From: Fennellomyces sp. T-0311
Lineage: Eukaryota > Mucoromycota > Mucoromycetes > Mucorales > Lichtheimiaceae
NCBI GenBank assembly: GCA_025266875.1
Contig: JALLLT010000007.1
Location: 372,001-436,000, forward strand
Direction: 5' to 3'
Length of the DNA: 64,000 nucleotides
Positions 59,261 to 64,000 of the stretch are shown here, in pieces. The notes below the pieces were generated by a model. The model had not been told where the DNA came from. It searched no databases and saw only the letters and a list, made by a program, of their open reading frames with translations. How positions within the stretch are numbered: position 1 is the stretch's first letter; every line of letters starts with the position of its first letter. The position numbers and the translations under genes were made by a program.

Positions 59261-59814
59261 CTACGCAATGCATGAATCATTAGACGATTGTTTGCGCGAT
59301 CGTGTGTAACTATTGCGGCGTACCGACACACGAGGAAACGGCTTCTGCTGTGGTTCATGGCTGTGTTCTGAATTCGTCATTACAAACACAAATGGGGCAT
59401 TCAATGTCGACGGTTCATTCAATCGCTGGGCGCGGCAGTCGGTTACAACAAAGCGACGAGAGGGAAGAGTGGAAAGGGAGCGGGGCGGTTGGGGTGGAAA
59501 GCGCGGGACAGATGTAATAAGCGAGGAGTCTCCGTAAAAGAAGGGGAGGGACACTATATATATAAAAGAGCGCTCGGCAAGAATCACACACAATAAAGAA
59601 AAAAAAGGGAGAAGCGTAATTAAGGCGAGCGGCCTGCGACGTCAACAAGAAAGAGAAGAAAGAGAAAGAGAAAGAGGAGAAGAAGATCGTTTTTGGGATG
59701 CAAGGGCTACTAAAACCAAAAAAAAAAAAAACGATGATATCCCGTGAGCAAAGGAGAAAAATATGACAAAAACAACACATACACACACACACGCACACAC
59801 ACAAAAACACTTAC
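59261..59814 (-). promoter_or_regulatory. Probable 5' UTR intron of the FAR1-type gene
   Basis: On the minus strand a GTAAGTG donor lies at 59814-59808, and a TTGCGTAG acceptor ends at 59261, one base before the start codon. The putative intron is about 554 nt, far longer than the coding introns of the window, and has GT-rich and pyrimidine-rich runs. Transcription would then begin upstream of 59814. Confidence 0.5.
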
Positions 59815-60663
59815 GGTGGGTCGTGGTGTAGGGAGAATACGATCGTATGAATCTGCTTATGGGGGGGACAGAGATCTGTCGTCGGAGGGGCAAAAAAAGC
59901 GGTTAAGGGGCGAGGGGAGCTAGCAGCTGAGGAACAATAAGCCGAGCAAAAGAATTTGGAGGGAGTGAACAAGGAGGCAAGCTGCACACACGGTTCCACA
60001 CCTTGTTTTGTTTGGCTGCGCGGGCGAAAATATGCAGGTATGCGCGTGACAGCCAGCAAGCGAAAAAAAAGGGGGGAGAGAGAGAGAGTGGGTGGAGGAT
60101 GAGAAGGAAGGGGGAGACCCCATCATCCAGAGCTTATATCATTTCCAACAATTTGAAACCAGGCCAATGTTAACTGAGCGATCACTGCTTCGTATCACTC
60201 GCCTCTCTCTCTCTCTCTCCCACCCCTTACTTTCCCTTGTCACGCCCGCATCCACCCAAACCGCCTGCAACCAAAAGGAACCCTGGCTGCGTACGCCAAA
60301 ACGACGTGTCAGATCACTTGTCAAAAATCCCATCTTGGCAGCTCATCTATCCCATTGGAGCCCATCCACACTTTTTTTTTGTTTGGGCAAAAGCCCTCGC
60401 TCTCTCCTAAAATATGCATCTCATCATGCTGGCCTGTGCAGCATACATGGTCTGTCGCTCTCACTGGTGATTGCTCCCGCATAAAGTACAGCTGATGGCG
60501 AAAACAGAGTGTGCGATGGACACATAAAGAAAACGACTTGGTCGCTGCATTGCTTTTTTACCACATTTCCCTTTGCGTTAGCTCTCTCTTTATCTTTTTT
60601 TTTCCTCTCTTTTTCCCTTTTATGTAATGTACGACCGGATACGCTATCTTAACTAGCGCTTCT
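59815..60663. other. FAR1-type gene promoter region with CT/GA repeats
   Basis: It contains GA runs (about 60076-60088) and a CT microsatellite (about 60201-60220), plus pyrimidine-rich stretches towards 60615. It lies between the FAR1-type gene and the stop of the SCOC gene, both on the minus strand, so it should hold the FAR1-type promoter and the SCOC 3' UTR. Confidence 0.5.
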
Positions 60664-61051
60664 CTAATCCGATGACTTGGCTATCGAGGCTCCTGCATTC
60701 GACTGCGTGGCTCCAAACACGGCCGTCGAGGTCAGCGAGTTGTTGATATATTTCTGCAGCATCTGGTTCTCCGTCAGCAGTGAGTGGTGCTCGCTCTTCG
60801 CAGAGTCGACCCGTGATATCAGCGCTACGTTTGCCCAGGTGAGAAGCTGCACAAACGTCATCCGACTTTATCATTTCACTTGTTTACCACGTAATTGCGA
60901 TTGGAGCTGAAGCACATTACTATCAACCCCACATCCTCCCACGGTCAGTCATTCTTTTCCTGAGTAATCCTCATTCCACTCCTGTGCTCTACCTGACGAG
61001 CAATTCTCTCTGTTCAGCATCCTCCGTAATGTAGTCGTCTGCCCCACTCAT
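60664..61051 (-). CDS. Short coiled-coil protein (SCOC family)
   Basis: An 83-aa protein in three exons: 61051-60993, 60919-60888 and 60824-60664. The exon joins give ELLVSNVLQLQSQLRALISRVDSAKSEH, an unbroken heptad pattern, and this decided the splice sites. A nearer AG (CTTCAG) would break the frame. It continues SLLTENQMLQKYINNSL, the hallmark of the SCOC (DUF2205) family. SCOC is a small Golgi-associated coiled-coil protein that binds Arl1/Arl3-type GTPases and takes part in trafficking and autophagy in animals. The fungal role is little known. The N-terminus MSGADDYITEDAEQRE is acidic. The gene is divergent from CIA1. Confidence 0.8.
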
Positions 61052-61945
61052 TTCTTTTTTGTGTGTGTCTGGCTTTTCGTTTTTCTTTTATGCTTTGAAC
61101 AAAAACTGAAAGAAGCAGCAAAGAGTGGAACGGTGTTTGAAATGTTCTTCTTGCTGCGTTGTATTCATTTCTGTCACCATTGCATTGGCCTTGGTTGTCC
61201 TACGCGCGTCATGTCCTCTGCAAAGGCTTGATCAGGAAATGCACCGTGCATCATAATACAGTAGCAATACATTAGCCACGTATCCCAATCGTCTTTAGGT
61301 CGGCGACCGCCTCGTACGTATATTGGCTATGTTAAGAATACCGGCCTCCTCCAGAACGGTACAATGCCCCACCGAAAGCAAGATGCATCTGGTCCACACG
61401 GCCCTTGCACTCTTGCCTACATTTTTTGGCAACTTCATCGCCGTATGCCTTTGTCGTGCATAAATACAGCCACCTACCAGCGTAAAAGACTGGAAATGTG
61501 AAGTGTTATCGCGGTGCTGGCAGCCTGACATGTTGCCGACATGCCAGGTATTGATGGTCCTTCTCAACCTTTTCCAAGGGTTGAGTTTGTCATCTGTCGG
61601 GAAAGAGGATAATGGTGATGGTGCCAATGGCTATCATGCCACGGTCATGGTCAAGCAGGTTATAGGGGGTTCATATGATAGTGTATATCGCGCGGGGGGA
61701 TACAGATTGCCACGTATCGATAGAAAAAGGTATTCTTCCACGTAGAAACCAACATTAAGCTGAATAGCTTGTTGCGAGGATGATCTTACTGCGCTTAGAG
61801 AAAGAGGTGTATGCGATTGATTGATTTAATCAGTTGGCATCAGATTAACACGGAGTCTAAAGTGACTGGAGCAAGTCTTTCCATTTTCGCCTGTTGCGAC
61901 TGAGCACCTCTTTTTTTTTGCCCTCTCACTTTGCATTTAACTGCC
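61052..61945. promoter_or_regulatory. Divergent intergenic region SCOC / CIA1
   Basis: About 0.9 kb containing the promoters of both genes. Open frames 61295-61627 (-) and 61503-61745 (+) overlap each other and carry no motif, so I do not call a gene. A T-rich tract (about 61912-61919) precedes the CIA1 start. Confidence 0.4.
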
Positions 61946-63241
61946 ATGCCTCGCCTTGAGCTCGTTGCCACACTTGAAGGTTCCTATATTTTTTTTCATT
62001 GAACGGCATTGACACAAAAGATTAATGGACTGACTTGCAATCAGGTCACCAGGACCGTGTCTGGCAAGCGATCTGGCATCCAACAAAAACGATTCTCGCG
62101 ACATGCTCGGGCGACAAGACGGTCCGACTCTGGGCCCCTGCGTCGCATTCCGACCCTTCTCAGTGGCAATGCATACACACGCTGGAAGGCGACCATAAGC
62201 GAACTATCCGCAGTGTGGCGTGGTCTCCGTCCGGCAACGAAATGGCAACGGCAAGTTTCGATGCCACGACGGGGATTTGGGAGCACGATATGCGCGAAAA
62301 CGACTGGGAATGCGTTGCCACCCTGGAAGGTCATGAGAACGAGATCAAATCGGTAGCATGGTCGTCTTCGGGACAACTGTTGGCGACGTGCAGTCGAGAT
62401 AAGAGCGTTTGGATCTGGGAAGGTAAATGGTGAAGGTGTTGTTGCTTACAAAAATGAATGTTTTTTTTTAATATAAAAAAAAATTGCAGTGGAATCGGAT
62501 AACGACTTTGAATGTTTGAGCGTGTTACAAGAACACAGTCAAGATGTCAAAATGGTCGCATGGCACCCCAAGCAGGAAATCCTCGCATCGGCCAGTTATG
62601 ACGATACCATCAAGATCTGGCGCGAGGATGACGATGACTGGTACTGCTCGGACACGCTGCAGGGACACACATCCACGGTGTGGGCTCTGGACTTTGATGC
62701 GTCGGGCGATCACATTGGTAAAGATGGGGGATGTGTGCGAGAGAGAGAAAGAGGACCACGTTGGCGCTAAAAAGAAAGAGATGCATACCAGTGTCGGCGT
62801 CGGATGATCAGACGCTGAGGATTTGGAAAATGTATAAGCCGAACAATGCGCAAGGCATACCAACGCCAAGCGACGACCCGACGTATCGGACGGTATGCAC
62901 GCTGTCGGGGTATCACGGGCGGTGCATCTATTCTGTGTCATGGTCCAAAGTGAACAACCACATTGCCAGTGCCAGCGGCGACAACAGCGTCCGCGTGTTT
63001 GCTCAGGTAAGCATGTATTTGCCCCTTTTTCTCTATTGACCGGAATCTCACATTCAGATCTTCGTAGAAGGCCGGAGGTGACGAGCCCGCGTGGGAGGCG
63101 GTGGCTACGATAAAGGATGCCCACGGTGTCCATGATATTAATAACGTAAGCTGGTACCCCTCCGAGGCCCACGGCGACTGGTTGGCGACGGCGGGCGACG
63201 ACGGCGTGGCGAGGATATGGCGCTATGTGCAGGACGACTAG
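61946..63241 (+). CDS. CIA1: Cia1/CIAO1 WD40 protein of cytosolic Fe-S assembly
   Basis: A 342-aa protein in five exons: 61946-61979, 62045-62422, 62490-62717, 62792-63006 and 63068-63241. The length and the seven WD repeats match the family. Diagnostic pieces are [118 protein letters not shown] and [10 protein letters not shown]. Cia1 is the docking propeller of the CIA targeting complex (with Cia2 and Mms19), which delivers Fe-S clusters to cytosolic and nuclear apoproteins. The exon ends often fall inside Gly or Val codons with GG/GTA donors. An alternative upstream acceptor before the last exon would shift the frame and was rejected. Confidence 0.92.
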
Positions 63242-63508
63242 AGGCGAGGGAGAGAAGAAGAAGTACAAGCTGCCAACCTCCATCTTTGTATATATATAAC
63301 AATGCCAACTTCTTGTCGTTCTTCCACGGTAAATGTTTATCCCGTCAAAAATTACATAAAATGCACATGGGCCCGGAAGCTCGACATCCTATTTTATACC
63401 GTTGACCCTTCCTCCATATCCCGCAAACAGCTACCCCACATTTTGATATATAGCACTGCGGCGCCGACACCCTGTCTTTTTCTTTCGCTTTCTTTCCTGG
63501 TCCACCCC

Positions 63509-64000
63509 ATGCCTTTGAAATCGCTCAATGAAGATCTTGACGCGATCGCAGCTGGCGTTTTCGATTACGGCATCGTCCCTGGGTCGGCAACGGTGTTTGT
63601 GCGGGACAAAATACAAAACATGGGTCGACTGGACTTGACTCTGTTGGAAGGCGTACTTGTTGTCATTGATGTCACCGAGGCAACTGGCTACATGGTAAGC
63701 CACACAGTTCCACTCGTTCAATAAAAAAAATGCTTAATGAATGTTTGCCATCAGGTGACGTCTTGTTCGGCCTTGTCAAGTGCGGGATTGTCCGTATCCA
63801 CCGCACGCAATGTGCAGAGCCATACCAACGCTCCGTTCGAAAGCATGGAGAGCTTATTGCTAGCCATCTCGCCCATGTTTTGCCAACGCTTCCAAGAACT
63901 TTTGCTCCAGAAACTTCAGCAGCCCAGTGGTTCTGACCACCCCACAGACGATCCCATCGACCAGCTTTTGCGTCGAGAAAAAAAGAAAATGAGTATCAAG
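63509..64000 (+). CDS. GSKIP-domain protein, 3' end beyond window
   Basis: Exon 1 is 63509-63694 and exon 2 runs from 63755 to the window end (144 codons so far), with a 60-nt intron. The block LDLTLLEGVLVVIDVTEATGYMV and the following helix ESMESLLLAISPMFCQRFQELLLQKLQ match the GSKIP (DUF727) fold: a beta-sheet with one strand running into a C-terminal helix. In animals GSKIP binds GSK3 and PKA. Similar folds occur at the N-terminus of Clu proteins. Fungal members are poorly studied. The visible C-terminus is charged (RREKKKMSIK). It is tandem to CIA1, with 267 bp between them. Confidence 0.7.

Noticed and set aside
59779..59805. AC dinucleotide run as a possible functional repeat
   Set aside because: It is a short microsatellite inside the probable 5' UTR intron. 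Nothing indicates a function.
61295..61745. Open frames on both strands between SCOC and CIA1
   Set aside because: They overlap on opposite strands, have no recognisable motif, and lie where two promoters are expected.
1..64000. tRNA, 5S rRNA and CRISPR arrays
   Set aside because: A search by eye for B-box-like GGTTCRANYCC on both strands and for regularly spaced repeats gave no credible candidate. A covariance-model scan would settle this.

Overview
The window is eukaryotic and fungal. Most genes are cut by short introns of about 50-70 nt, with GTRNGT donors, CTAAC/CTAAY branch points and AG acceptors. The encoded proteins are fungal types: Vts1, Swc4, Sec39, an Apd1-like ferredoxin, a GT34 transferase, a HET-domain protein, and a FAR1-type factor with polyglutamine. 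The FAR1-type factor, the very compact introns and the repeat families point to an early-diverging fungus, probably Mucoromycota (Mucorales-like). That placement is an inference from gene content.

Region 3-15 kb is moderately gene-rich. It holds a PAS-kinase-like protein kinase without PAS domains, a membrane-anchored glycosyltransferase (degenerate GT31-like part plus GT34), a HET-domain protein, a protein tyrosine phosphatase with a WAD loop, and ribosomal protein L7. Region 18-33 kb is the main housekeeping block: a TauD/TfdA dioxygenase, an Apd1-like thioredoxin-fold ferredoxin with an Asn-Gly-His repeat, SEC39 and SWC4 divergent from a 185-bp shared promoter, two unrecognised coiled-coil or low-complexity genes, and an enoyl-CoA hydratase/isomerase ending in a peroxisomal AKL signal. 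Regions 42-44.6 kb (VTS1 convergent with RPL29) and 57-64 kb (FAR1-type factor, SCOC, CIA1, a GSKIP-domain gene cut by the window end) are again ordinary gene space.

The stretches 33.4-42 kb and 44.6-57 kb are repeat-dominated. The first contains a giant, nearly perfect palindrome: 1.36-kb arms with a 37-bp spacer at 37263-40029. Each arm carries a spliced but frameshifted gene fragment, so the two copies are head-to-head. A two-exon reading frame just outside (40333-40680) shares a basic peptide with the palindrome. The second stretch contains another large inverted repeat (about 1.15-kb arms, 0.9-kb loop, 49869-53076), a decayed Tc1-family element with recognisable terminal inverted repeats and TA target duplication (54002-55310), and a multi-exon gene remnant (46986-48700). 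Two inverted copies of a small TIR-bounded element (36296-37268 and 45970-46812) flank the palindrome and the VTS1 island.

The host genes do not form a pathway cluster. They cover secretion and Golgi function (SEC39, SCOC, GT34), chromatin (SWC4), RNA regulation and translation (VTS1, RPL7, RPL29), Fe-S biology (CIA1, Apd1-like), and signalling (kinase, phosphatase, GSKIP). All splice sites were placed by eye from frame continuity and consensus signals. No database search was possible.
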